Shown here: piece after piece, positions 22,558-30,006 of the stretch
How positions within the stretch are numbered: the first letter of the stretch is position 1
Layout: each line of letters starts with the position of its first letter
Source of the DNA: UBA6215 sp964484255
GTDB lineage: Bacteria > Omnitrophota > Gorgyraeia > Pluralincolimonadales > Pluralincolimonadaceae
Direction of reading: 5' to 3'
Length of the DNA stretch: 30,006 nt
Assembly (NCBI GenBank): GCA_964484255.1
Contig: CAZAEH010000019.1
Location: forward strand, 1 to 30,006
Made by a program: the position numbers and the translations under genes
Notes under the pieces: model-generated
Databases searched by the model: none
What the model was told of the DNA's origin: nothing
Seen by the model: only the letters and a program-made list of their open reading frames with translations

Positions 22558-23460
22558 TTAATACTCTATTTTCTTTTCCACGATCTTCATGTTAACTATG
22601 GTCACTATGAACAATACGAAAAATATCAGGTAAGCGAGGGCCGAAGCATAACCCATCGAGAACCTCTGGAAACCGGTCTCGTAAAGGTACGCGACTATTG
22701 TCAGTGCGCAATCAAGGGTCCCGCCCACGGCGCCTTCGGAATTATACGTCATTATATATACCTGCTCGAATACCTGGAAAGCGCTTATTACGGACATTAT
22801 AGTTACAAAAAGCATGGTAGGCCTCAACAAAGGCAGCGTAACGTTCCTGAACTTGTCCCATTCGCTTGCCCCGTCGACCTCCGCTGCTTCATAGAACACA
22901 TGGGGTATGCCCTGCAGGCCGGCCAGGAACAATATCATGTTATAACCGAGCCCTCCCCATACGCTCATGAGGATTATCGACGGCAGGGTCCAGGTGACGC
23001 CCAGCCAGTTGACCGAAGGCAGGCCTATCGAGGTCAGCAGGTGGTTAAATAGCCCGTATTTCCCGCTGGCGTAGAGCCACTTCCATATGACCGATATGGC
23101 TATTATGGAAGTTATGCTCGGTATGAAAAAAAATGTCTTGAACCAGTTCTTGAACCTTATATTCTGGTCTATCGCTATGGCCAGGAGGAGGGATATTGCG
23201 ATGCTGGTAGGAACGGTGCCGACAACGAATATCACGGTGTTGGCCATCGCCTTCCAGAAACGGGGATCATGAAATAGTATGTTTATGTAGTTCTGGAAAC
23301 CCACGAACTTCGGGGGCTGCAGTATATTGTATTCGGTAAGGCTCCAATAAAGCGATGCAAAGACGGGTATTATCAAAAAGACCGTAAATATTATGAATGA
23401 AGGCGCGATAAAGATATAAGCCGACTTCTGCTTATTGAGCTCTTTGAATACGGAGTTCAT
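22558..23460 (-). CDS. Sugar ABC transporter permease, MalF/CUT1 type
   Basis: A 300-residue permease with about six membrane spans (first at about 14-38). The EAA loop is EAAEVDGASEWDKFRNVTLP (191-210). The start overlaps the stop of the solute-binding-protein gene by 4 bases (ATGA), and GGAGG lies about 8 bases before it. It forms the importer with the neighbouring MalG-type permease. Confidence 0.94.
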   Translation of the reverse strand: MNSVFKELNKQKSAYIFIAPSFIIFTVFLIIPVFASLYWSLTEYNILQPPKFVGFQNYINILFHDPRFWKAMANTVIFVVGTVPTSIAISLLLAIAIDQNIRFKNWFKTFFFIPSITSIIAISVIWKWLYASGKYGLFNHLLTSIGLPSVNWLGVTWTLPSIILMSVWGGLGYNMILFLAGLQGIPHVFYEAAEVDGASEWDKFRNVTLPLLRPTMLFVTIMSVISAFQVFEQVYIMTYNSEGAVGGTLDCALTIVAYLYETGFQRFSMGYASALAYLIFFVLFIVTIVNMKIVEKKIEY

Positions 23461-24704
23461 CTCCTGATCCTCCTCTCGAGCTCGTTATCCGCGTCCTTCA
23501 AGGCGGCTCGGACATCCCTGTTCTTAAGCACTATAAGCTGTATGGCCGTGTCTATGAACCTTGTGCTGTCATCCCAACCCAGCACCGAAGGCGGGCCTTT
23601 GGAGTCCATCGCCTGCTCCAGGAGAGGCTTTTTGAAAGAATCTTCCATAGGCAATAAGCCCCAGGTCTTTATGTTCGGCGGAAGATAGGTATCGTGCGAT
23701 TCAAGCGTGTCCTCGTAAAGTTTTATCTGTATATTCGGTCTCGACAGGTATTTTATGAATTCCCATGCCTCTTTCTTATGTTTTGAAAGGGAAAATATCC
23801 CCATGACCCTGCCGCCGATAAAACCCGTCTTCTTGCCCGTCGGACCTGCGGGAAGCGTTGCTATGGCCCACTTGCCTTTGAGCTCCGGCGCTATATCTGA
23901 AAGGCTCTTCATCTTCCAGTTGCCCGATATAAAAATAGGATATTCCCCGATCTTGAAACTCTGCTCGACCGGCCTGTTCTCGACAGGGACTTCATATGTC
24001 TTATAGAGGCCGGTAAAGAACTTCATCGCTTCAAGGGCCCTATCGCTGTCCAGGGTAGCAGCGGTATTGTCCTTATTATAATAATCCCCTCCGCTCTGCC
24101 ACAGGAACGGGGAATAACCTATCCAGCCCATGCCGCCCCAGTCTATTATCATGGATCTCCCGGAAGAATTAAGATCTGAGAGCAGGCAGACAAGGGCTTT
24201 CCATGTGCGCGGAGGTTCTTTTATTGTATCGCACCTGTAAAACATTATATATTCGCTCATGTCGAACGGGACCGCGAATACGCTGTCGTTATATCGTATG
24301 GAACTCGCCAGCCCCGGGAAGATGCTGGATGTAAGCTCGCCTAGGTCGTCCGGGAATTCCTTGTTCAGGTCCACCATGGCCCCGAGACTGCCGAATTCCG
24401 TACCCCAGGTCAACCCCATAGTGCCTATATCGGGCGTGACTTCTCCGACGACAGAGGTGAGGTATTTCGAATGTGCTTCGCCCCATGATATGGCCTCGCA
24501 GCTGACCTTAACTCCGGTCTGCTTATAAAAATCGAGGCCCAGTTCCGCTATCTTCTGGGCCTGCTTTTCCGAACCTACCAGCCACATTAATATCTTCTTC
24601 TCTTCCGGCGATCTCCCGCAACCCGCAAGACAAAACACGGTAGAGATCATCAAAGAAAAGACCAGTGCCTTTGCGATCGCTATTGGGATATCACTGCCGC
24701 GCAT
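23457..24704 (-). CDS. Sugar ABC transporter solute-binding lipoprotein (family 1)
   Basis: A 415-residue extracytoplasmic sugar-binding protein. The N-terminal membrane segment ends in a lipobox (LAGC, Cys29), so it should be a lipoprotein. Typical family 1 motifs follow: ILMWLVGSEKQAQK, TPDIGTMGLTWGTEFGSLGAMVDLN, AVPFDMSEYIMFYRCD, ISGNWKM and SKHKKEAWEFIKYLSRP. It is the specificity subunit of the importer encoded just downstream. The ATG at 24704 lies 9 bases after the previous stop and lacks a clear Shine-Dalgarno, so translation may be coupled to the upstream gene. Ligand cannot be read from sequence; oligosaccharide is likely by family and context. Confidence 0.92.
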   Translation of the reverse strand: MRGSDIPIAIAKALVFSLMISTVFCLAGCGRSPEEKKILMWLVGSEKQAQKIAELGLDFYKQTGVKVSCEAISWGEAHSKYLTSVVGEVTPDIGTMGLTWGTEFGSLGAMVDLNKEFPDDLGELTSSIFPGLASSIRYNDSVFAVPFDMSEYIMFYRCDTIKEPPRTWKALVCLLSDLNSSGRSMIIDWGGMGWIGYSPFLWQSGGDYYNKDNTAATLDSDRALEAMKFFTGLYKTYEVPVENRPVEQSFKIGEYPIFISGNWKMKSLSDIAPELKGKWAIATLPAGPTGKKTGFIGGRVMGIFSLSKHKKEAWEFIKYLSRPNIQIKLYEDTLESHDTYLPPNIKTWGLLPMEDSFKKPLLEQAMDSKGPPSVLGWDDSTRFIDTAIQLIVLKNRDVRAALKDADNELERRIRR

Positions 24705-24713
24705 AGATTTATA

Positions 24714-25577
24714 TTAATCTTTCTGCTTGGAAAAAGTCAAGACGAAACTATCTGCGTTGACGAGCAATTCCTGCATAACGCTTTTAAGCATCTCCGCAGG
24801 TCTGTTGTCCGGTGAAGGCGGGGCCTTAAAACCGAGTACGTTCTCCCGTGAAAGGTCTTCCATATACCTGATCCAGAGCTTATCAAGGGTGTCGACCATC
24901 ATCATCTTTATGTTCTCCTGGGCCGCATAATCCATAACGAGCATCCGGGCGCGGTATTGGATGTCTTTCTGCCGGATCGCGTCAACCCTCGCCTTCCACG
25001 GCGCGGAAAATGCTTCCCATCTCTCCCCGTCAAAATCCTTCTTCTGGGAAACGTATTCGGTATTTATTTCGGAATACAGGGCCGCCAGGTCTTCCAACTC
25101 AGAGGTAAGCTCGGCCTTACGTTTGAGCGTTGTCACTTCATATTCCTCCGGGGACCCTACCCTTAATTCAGCGGAAGCGACAAGATCATCCATACCTGCG
25201 AGTTTTTCCTTTACCGGAGCGCTCTCCTGGCGGGAAGGCAGGCAGGAGACGTCCACGACATACATCCCAGGTGCAAACTTTTTGTCGTCAAACGGACCGA
25301 ACCTTATTGCAAAGGTCGGGCTTTCCACCGTCTGCTTGCGCGTGACAAGGACCTGCCCGAGGGACCTTACGGTCATGTATAGCACTGTCTTCTGCGGCAG
25401 GTTGGTCTTGTACTTGACGAGAACGGCATCCCCCGAGGTAAGCCTTCTTACTTCTGCTGAAACACTAAGCTCATATTTGGACGCTTCAGCCCTCCCATAA
25501 CCCTCAACCTTCATCTCTTGCGCATCCGCGGGAAGCATAAACAGCAGAACGGCGGCCAAGGCAACCCACATCTTCAT
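24714..25577 (-). CDS. Secreted protein of unknown function
   Basis: A 287-residue protein I do not recognise. It has a signal peptide (MKMWVALAAVLLFMLPADA), then a beta-rich part of about 100 residues with an Ig-like feel (KTVLYMTVRSLGQ, FGPFDDKKFAPGMYVVDVS), then a mostly helical, charged part from about residue 145 to the end (ELTSELEDLAALYSEI, DTLDKLWIRYMEDL). The ATG directly follows the TAA of the pseudopilin-LamG gene (TAAATG), with GGAGGG eight bases upstream, so the two are translationally linked. It ends 9 bases before the binding-protein gene. Position suggests a partner of the pseudopilin-like protein or the importer; this is inference only. Confidence 0.75.
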   Translation of the reverse strand: MKMWVALAAVLLFMLPADAQEMKVEGYGRAEASKYELSVSAEVRRLTSGDAVLVKYKTNLPQKTVLYMTVRSLGQVLVTRKQTVESPTFAIRFGPFDDKKFAPGMYVVDVSCLPSRQESAPVKEKLAGMDDLVASAELRVGSPEEYEVTTLKRKAELTSELEDLAALYSEINTEYVSQKKDFDGERWEAFSAPWKARVDAIRQKDIQYRARMLVMDYAAQENIKMMMVDTLDKLWIRYMEDLSRENVLGFKAPPSPDNRPAEMLKSVMQELLVNADSFVLTFSKQKD

Positions 25578-27956
25578 TTAACTATCCCTCCGATAAAGGA
25601 TTTTCGCCTTTTTCGTATACGTGACAGTTACGTCATCCAGCACCGGGGTATCGAAAAGCCCGCTTCCGTTCTCGAGGAAATTTACCCTGTATTGGACGGT
25701 GCCTGCTCCCGCGGTAATAACATTGAGCGGGTTGCCTGCCGGGTTTGACCTTCCGGCGCTGTTTCCGAGCCAGCTGGTCCCGTCAAAGACATCGAAAGTA
25801 AGGTCGGCCCCGGGCACCACGGGATTGCCGGATGAATCGGTTATATGTTCCGTCCATGATATCGTTCCGAGCCTGGCCGGGCCTATCGTCTCCGAAGAAG
25901 AAACAAAGTTCGCGTCACCGACATCATAATAAACCCCTGCAGCATAATCGATTCCCGGCGATGTGGCAGTGCTCGAAGCAAATATCCGGATCTCCCCGTA
26001 AGTGGCGTTCGGCGGTTCCTGGTAAGGGGTATCACAGCCGAATTCAAGCCCGTTATCACCGAGAAACTGGTTAGGGGCGTCTTTTATGTTCCACGCGGGT
26101 GCGCCTATACCATCGATATAAAATACCTGGGCCCTCGCAGGGTCCCCCGAATAATCTTCATAATCCCACGTTATTGCTATCTGGTGCCATGTACCGGGTC
26201 TCCAGGTAGCGGGCATTGCCATCGGCCAGGTATACTGGGTCCCGTTCTTGTTATTTATCCTCCAGCGTATAGTATCATCGTCGGCTGCTATATATATGTC
26301 CATGGACGAATTCGACCAACTGAAACCTCCCCCGCCCGTCCCCCTGTTCTGCGCCTCAAAGACCTTGGCCGAATGCCAGGAATTGTTGAACGTTGCATAA
26401 TGGTACTGCCAGTTGGGCTTGAACCATATCTCGAGCGTCCCGTCCGCTGAATCAATGTTGTTCTCCGGATAGAACCAGTAGTTGGTCACGGCATCGTCCC
26501 TCGGGAAGAAAAGCCCGTCAGGATAAAGGTTGCCTGGGTCGGAAGCATCTATAACACTGGCTGCATTCGGATTCATGGGGACCCAGGCAGAACTGGACCT
26601 GTTCGGATTGCCTCCCGCGCTGAAAGCATCGAGCGAGGCCATCTTATGGAGGAAATGCGGCGTGCCGCTTACCGGTTCGGACGAATGCAGGAACGACAGC
26701 ATTATCTGCCCGTCATAAGACGCCGCTGTAACTGCCGGAGGCTCCGGATACGATGACACATTACTTGATGAGCCCGCGGCAAACTGCGTCTGGGTAGTCT
26801 GCCTCCAGAGATCAAAGAGCTTGACGCAAGCGCGGATACTCCTGGTTGCTACCTGCACGCCCGCGGAATTCCTGACGATGCCTGTCGAGACTATCTCGTA
26901 ATAACCTCCTGAATTGAACGAAAATTCCGTAGTATATACCGACAGTGATGTCTTGTCCACTGCATAAGGCATGCCGTTACCGTCATAACCCGAGGCATTG
27001 GACGGATCCCCCTTTGAGACGTGTTTATACCGCCACGAATAGTTAGGGTTGAACCTCATAATGTCGGTGTTGGGGTTGGCGTTGGCCATTACTACCGAGG
27101 CATCGACGTCTGAGATATATCCAAGCGTTTCGGCTGTAAGCAACCTGTCCCGCAGGTTCTCATAAGTTGAATAGGGCCGGCCGTTGATAAGATGGTCGGC
27201 AAGAGAAGCCGCCTCTGCCTGCGTAACGGTATTTGCGCCATTGCTTATCCCGGACAGAACGGCAATAAGGACTTCCTTTGCCGCCGTATTGACATTGACG
27301 GGCGCCCGAGGCGCCGAGAGATACGGATACGCCGCCGATGAGACGTCCGCGTCAATGTAAGCATATATCGTCAGGAAATCGGATATCGCGGCATATTTGG
27401 CCGCATCGAAACCAGGGACCATCTTTATCTCCTCAAGCGAGGAGTATCCTGCTGCCGGACGGTTATCAAATATCGCCTGGCCGTCTGAAACAGCAAGCCC
27501 GCATGCAGCCGCCAGGTTCCCAAGCATAACCCTAAGGTTAGGATTTGTATCGTTCAGGTGGATCCGCCCGGCACAGTCAGATATCTTATTAACTACGTAA
27601 CCGCTGTTATCAGGGCCTATATTCGCGGAAAACGGATCGGTCCCTGCCCACATCTCGGTAGAGGAATCAATGGCATCCGATACAAATCCCTGGGTCCCGT
27701 ATAGAAGTTCCGCTATCGCCCTGTTTATCCCCGCTTCGGCAAGATTGCGGGCATCGGTCAGATAATGGAAATTTTTCGCCCCCTTGTAATCTGCGAACAT
27801 GTTCACAGCAAAAGACGTCCCTATCAGGGCTATTAAAGCCAGCACCCCGACGGTCAGTATGAGGGCCACCCCGTCCCTGCGCCGGGAACAGATAAAAAAG
27901 GGGGTGCTTAAAGCTATTTTCGGGTGAGGGAGCAAGTCTTTTACAACTTTCCTCAT
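25578..27956 (-). CDS. GspK/PilX-like minor pseudopilin fused to a LamG-like domain
   Basis: A 792-residue protein. A basic leader RRRDG is followed by a hydrophobic helix VALILTVGVLALIALIGTSF (about 30-49), the class III signal of type II secretion/type IV pilin proteins. Lack of Glu at +5 is usual for GspK. Then come DARNLAEAGINRAIAEL, RIHLNDTNPN and a helix-hairpin-helix stretch PVNVNTAAKEVLIAVL (219-234), as in GspK. GspK is normally about 300-350 residues. Here roughly 400 more follow, with a LamG/concanavalin-like domain at about 500-665 (GTLEIWFKP, PGTWHQIAITWDYED, QVFYIDGIGAP, GEIRIF) and a last beta domain to 792. It should sit at the tip of a pseudopilus or pilus and could bind glycan or surface. 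No other secretion gene is in the window. Confidence 0.8.
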   Translation of the reverse strand: MRKVVKDLLPHPKIALSTPFFICSRRRDGVALILTVGVLALIALIGTSFAVNMFADYKGAKNFHYLTDARNLAEAGINRAIAELLYGTQGFVSDAIDSSTEMWAGTDPFSANIGPDNSGYVVNKISDCAGRIHLNDTNPNLRVMLGNLAAACGLAVSDGQAIFDNRPAAGYSSLEEIKMVPGFDAAKYAAISDFLTIYAYIDADVSSAAYPYLSAPRAPVNVNTAAKEVLIAVLSGISNGANTVTQAEAASLADHLINGRPYSTYENLRDRLLTAETLGYISDVDASVVMANANPNTDIMRFNPNYSWRYKHVSKGDPSNASGYDGNGMPYAVDKTSLSVYTTEFSFNSGGYYEIVSTGIVRNSAGVQVATRSIRACVKLFDLWRQTTQTQFAAGSSSNVSSYPEPPAVTAASYDGQIMLSFLHSSEPVSGTPHFLHKMASLDAFSAGGNPNRSSSAWVPMNPNAASVIDASDPGNLYPDGLFFPRDDAVTNYWFYPENNIDSADGTLEIWFKPNWQYHYATFNNSWHSAKVFEAQNRGTGGGGFSWSNSSMDIYIAADDDTIRWRINNKNGTQYTWPMAMPATWRPGTWHQIAITWDYEDYSGDPARAQVFYIDGIGAPAWNIKDAPNQFLGDNGLEFGCDTPYQEPPNATYGEIRIFASSTATSPGIDYAAGVYYDVGDANFVSSSETIGPARLGTISWTEHITDSSGNPVVPGADLTFDVFDGTSWLGNSAGRSNPAGNPLNVITAGAGTVQYRVNFLENGSGLFDTPVLDDVTVTYTKKAKILYRRDS

Positions 27957-28006
27957 AGCTCTAATACCCCCTTTATTATCTTTTTACTTGCCTTGTTAAC
28001 GTTACG

Positions 28007-28666
28007 TTATGCTCTCTTCTTTCTCGAGAAACCAAGTATGCCTACCAAGCCGCTGCCGAGAAGAAGCATGCTGGCCGGTTCCGGGACCACCGTGTAATCA
28101 TCGACATAGATAGCGCCGTCATAAGTGCCCGTTGAAGAACCGCCGGTACCAAGCTTGACGCCGAGCGTGACGATCTGCGTCGGGTCAAACCCTGAATCGA
28201 CAAAAGCCGGTGTAGTAGTCCCTATTGTTGAGGATAACGTAGTCCAGCTGTTCTCGACCATGTTGGTCCACGGACCGTACCATGCCTTGTAGTTGACATC
28301 CTTGAAGAACATCTGCCAACCGTTGGGGGACGACGGGTTGGTACCTGCCGATCCCGTAGGGCCGTAGACTGATACGGATGCCGTAATGCCGTTAAGGTCC
28401 AATTTGTCAGCCTGTGTCCTTGTCACGAGAACTTCACCTTTGCTGTAATTGGCATCGCCCGGTACCAGATGGGTAGTGCCCATCAACGAGTAGGAACCGG
28501 ACTTAGCCTGCGTGCCGGACTGCGCGGCAGCCGTTATGGCCTGACTGTCCGTATAATCCTGGTATGTCCAACCCTGGGTGCCGCTTTCAAAATCATACAG
28601 AGTCGCGCCGAATGCTGCCTGTCCGATAAGCAAAACAGCCGTGACAGCTATAAAATACTTCGTCAT
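28007..28666 (-). CDS. PEP-CTERM sorting-domain protein, second of pair
   Basis: A 219-residue exported protein: signal peptide (MTKYFIAVTAVLLIGQAAFG), a beta-rich body beginning TLYDFESGTQGW that looks like a carbohydrate-binding-type sandwich and ends YDGAIYVDDYT, and a C-terminal PEP-CTERM tail (VPEPASMLLLGSGLVGIL, then SRKKRA). Such tails are normally recognised by an exosortase and link proteins to the outer surface or extracellular matrix. I chose the ATG at 28666 because GGAGGTGA precedes it by eight bases; the earlier GTG at 28678 is part of that site. The stop of the upstream PEP-CTERM gene also overlaps the same ribosome binding site. Confidence 0.88.
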   Translation of the reverse strand: MTKYFIAVTAVLLIGQAAFGATLYDFESGTQGWTYQDYTDSQAITAAAQSGTQAKSGSYSLMGTTHLVPGDANYSKGEVLVTRTQADKLDLNGITASVSVYGPTGSAGTNPSSPNGWQMFFKDVNYKAWYGPWTNMVENSWTTLSSTIGTTTPAFVDSGFDPTQIVTLGVKLGTGGSSTGTYDGAIYVDDYTVVPEPASMLLLGSGLVGILGFSRKKRA

Positions 28667-28674
28667 GATTGTCT

Positions 28675-29304
28675 TCACCTCCTTCCTTTTTTGATTGTAA
28701 AGATACCTGCGAGACCCGCACCCAGCAGAAACATGCTTGCCGGCTCGGGCACGGAATTAGTGGCAACGTTATCGATATTCCACTTCGCGTCGTCGCTGAC
28801 CGGGAACCATCCCGATATCTCGACCCCCAGCTGCCTGGCGTCCGCAATATTCGAAACACCGCCCATGTTCCAAGACAGGCCGTTCCAGCCCTGCTCCAAA
28901 CTGATCTCATCCGATTCAAAAAGGTCCCATGAGTTGCCCGTCCTGACCCCGAGTTTCGCTTTACCAAAATAAATGTTATCGGGTATATAGAGATCCATGG
29001 TATACACAGCTTCCGACGTGAGGTCTTGCGAGGAAGCGAAGTCGCCTTTCAGGTACACTTTTGTCCAGTTCTGGCTGTCAGCGCGTGTATATGTCATGGA
29101 AGAACTGTTCGATTCGAGGCTCCCCGTATCAGGGTCCTTCGACCAACCTACCTGCGCTAAAGCAGGAAGGCCGTAACCCCAATCCTCGGCAGCCCAACCC
29201 TGGGTTGAATCTGCAAAATCGAACCGGACAGTAGCGTGCGCCGCAACGGAAATTGACAGCGACGCTATCACTGTAACCGCTATTACCAGAAAATTCTTTA
29301 CCAT
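28675..29304 (-). CDS. PEP-CTERM sorting-domain protein, first of pair
   Basis: A 209-residue exported protein: signal peptide (MVKNFLVIAVTVIASLSISVAAHA), a beta-sandwich-like body starting TVRFDFADSTQGW and ending DDAKWNIDNV, and a PEP-CTERM tail (VPEPASMFLLGAGLAGIF, then KKGRR). The body opening resembles that of the next gene (DFxxxTQGW), so the two may be old duplicates. The ATG at 29304 is preceded by AAAGGGGG at seven bases; a GTG at 29322 is less likely. It is the first gene after the promoter at 29435-29463. Confidence 0.88.
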   Translation of the reverse strand: MVKNFLVIAVTVIASLSISVAAHATVRFDFADSTQGWAAEDWGYGLPALAQVGWSKDPDTGSLESNSSSMTYTRADSQNWTKVYLKGDFASSQDLTSEAVYTMDLYIPDNIYFGKAKLGVRTGNSWDLFESDEISLEQGWNGLSWNMGGVSNIADARQLGVEISGWFPVSDDAKWNIDNVATNSVPEPASMFLLGAGLAGIFTIKKGRR

Positions 29305-29326
29305 TATACCGCCCCCTTTCACTGAT

Positions 29327-29346
29327 TAGTATAACCGAGTATACTA
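29327..29346. promoter_or_regulatory. Operator-like palindrome A, upstream of the first PEP-CTERM gene
   Basis: TAGTATAACCGAGTATACTA has 7-bp perfect arms (TAGTATA/TATACTA) and a central CG, the form of LacI-family operators. It lies in the 5' leader, about 23 bases before the ATG at 29304. The half-site GAGTATACT recurs, on the other strand, in palindrome B. Confidence 0.55.
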
Positions 29347-29404
29347 TGTTATAAAAACAAAAGATGTTTGGATAAAGTTTAACTAAGTATTAGATAACAA
29401 GGCA

Positions 29405-29423
29405 AGTATACTCTGGTATAACT
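29405..29423. promoter_or_regulatory. Operator-like sequence B, just downstream of the start of transcription
   Basis: AGTATACTCTGGTATAACT shares the GAGTATACT half-site (reverse strand) with palindrome A and also carries ATACC. It falls at about +5 to +23 relative to the predicted start near 29428. The centres of A and B are about 77 bp apart, compatible with a looped repressor (inference). Confidence 0.45.
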
Positions 29424-29434
29424 ATTTCGGGGAA

Positions 29435-29463
29435 ATAATACCATTTTAAGATTCCTTTGTCAA
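29435..29463 (-). promoter_or_regulatory. Sigma70-type promoter of the PEP-CTERM/importer operon
   Basis: Minus strand reads TTGACA (29463-29458), 17 bases, TATTAT (29440-29435): a perfect -35 and 5/6 -10 at ideal spacing. A/T-rich sequence including ATAATATTAT (29465-29474) lies immediately upstream, like an UP element. It would drive the genes from 29304 down to 21672. Confidence 0.8.
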
Positions 29464-29517
29464 GATAATATTATTGTTATTTTATAGGAAATATTTGCTA
29501 TATTCTACGAAGGGTCT

Positions 29518-30006
29518 TCAATTATTCAGGAACCCTACGTTGTCTATATAGAAGCTCCCCGATTCCACATCCCACGGGTAGAACATGAACATCACTTCCT
29601 TCATCGGCTCTTCCCTGTCTATCTCTCCTTTGTGCTGCCACTTGGTAGATTCTTTCTTGAACGTCCTTGCCTTAAGGTCAAAAGTGATATTCCTGTTCCA
29701 GCCGGGGACTATGATCCTGCGCACGCTTTCGCAGAAACCTTTGCTGTTGAGAACGACCGATACCTCTATTGAGTTGGGCGCGTCGAGATATACGTCGAAT
29801 ATCATCATCTTCTCTTTTGACAGGTCAAGGTTGAGCTTGGTGTTCTGGATGCATATGCCCTTGCCGTCCGTTCTCCTGCCGGCCTTGTCAAAAACAACCT
29901 TGATCGCACTCTTGCCTTCGGTCACTTTGTTGCCGGCAAGCGACACCTTCACTTTATCTCCCCAGCCCGCATAATCCCAGTCCTTCTGTGCCTCAAAACC
30001 TTCCCA
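29518..30006 (-). CDS. 3' end of a gene with a carbohydrate-binding-like domain
   Basis: The frame is open from the window edge to a TGA at 29518, giving 162 residues of the C-terminus; the start lies outside. An internal GTG at 29952 is not a plausible start because the coding pattern (WEGFEAQKDWDYAGWGDK) continues upstream of it. The sequence looks like a beta-sandwich of the type attached to glycoside hydrolases: FDVYLDAPNSIEVSVVLN, PGWNRNITFDL, SGSFYIDNVGFLN. Function is unknown beyond probable glycan binding. Its stop lies 55 bases before the -35 box of the next operon. Confidence 0.75.
   Translation of the reverse strand, partial: WEGFEAQKDWDYAGWGDKVKVSLAGNKVTEGKSAIKVVFDKAGRRTDGKGICIQNTKLNLDLSKEKMMIFDVYLDAPNSIEVSVVLNSKGFCESVRRIIVPGWNRNITFDLKARTFKKESTKWQHKGEIDREEPMKEVMFMFYPWDVESGSFYIDNVGFLNN

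Noticed and set aside
27957..28006. Internal promoter before the pseudopilin gene
   Set aside because: GATAAT is present but the best -35-like hexamer (TTAACA) is only 13 bases away, too close for a credible promoter.

Overview
This is a 30-kb piece of what looks like a Gram-negative metagenome-assembled genome. Every gene I can support lies on the minus strand, so the reading order runs from high to low coordinates. Two PEP-CTERM proteins, a GspK-type pseudopilin, multi-domain secreted glycoside hydrolases and two LacI regulators suggest a glycan-degrading member of the Omnitrophota/PVC-type environmental bacteria. That placement is inferred from gene style, because the window holds no marker gene. 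A 100-N scaffold gap confirms a draft assembly.

Layout in transcription order. (1) 30006-29518: the 3' end of a gene whose last domain resembles a carbohydrate-binding beta-sandwich. (2) A regulatory region, 29323-29517, with a near-consensus sigma70-type promoter and two operator-like palindromes. (3) An apparent operon, 29304-21672: two PEP-CTERM proteins, a pseudopilin fused to a LamG-like domain, an unknown secreted protein, and a sugar ABC importer (lipoprotein binding protein plus two permeases, no ATPase). (4) A second regulatory region, 21585-21671, with a promoter and a LacI-type operator. (5) A second apparent operon, 21584-5880: a LacI regulator, a 1529-residue secreted GH2 enzyme, three small secreted proteins that are free copies of the GH2 C-terminal module, a second LacI regulator, a large GH94/149/161-like (clan GH-Q) phosphorylase-type enzyme and a cytoplasmic GH35 beta-galactosidase-type enzyme. 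(6) A third promoter and an unlinked housekeeping pair, gltB-gltD (glutamate synthase); gltB is interrupted by the gap and gltD runs off the left edge.

How it may work together (inference): the secreted GH2 enzyme and surface or pilus-borne binding modules would capture and cut an external glycan, probably beta-linked and galactose- or glucose-containing. The ABC importer would bring in oligosaccharides, and the cytoplasmic GH35 and GH-Q enzymes would finish the breakdown. LacI-family proteins would sense the sugars.

The most unusual points are: four copies of a glucodextranase-C-terminal-like module in a row, two of which share a 212-bp identical block; the pseudopilin-LamG fusion; an intrinsic terminator placed between the gltB promoter and the gltB start codon; and the paired operators downstream of the PEP-CTERM operon promoter. 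No tRNA, rRNA, CRISPR array, insertion sequence or phage gene was seen.
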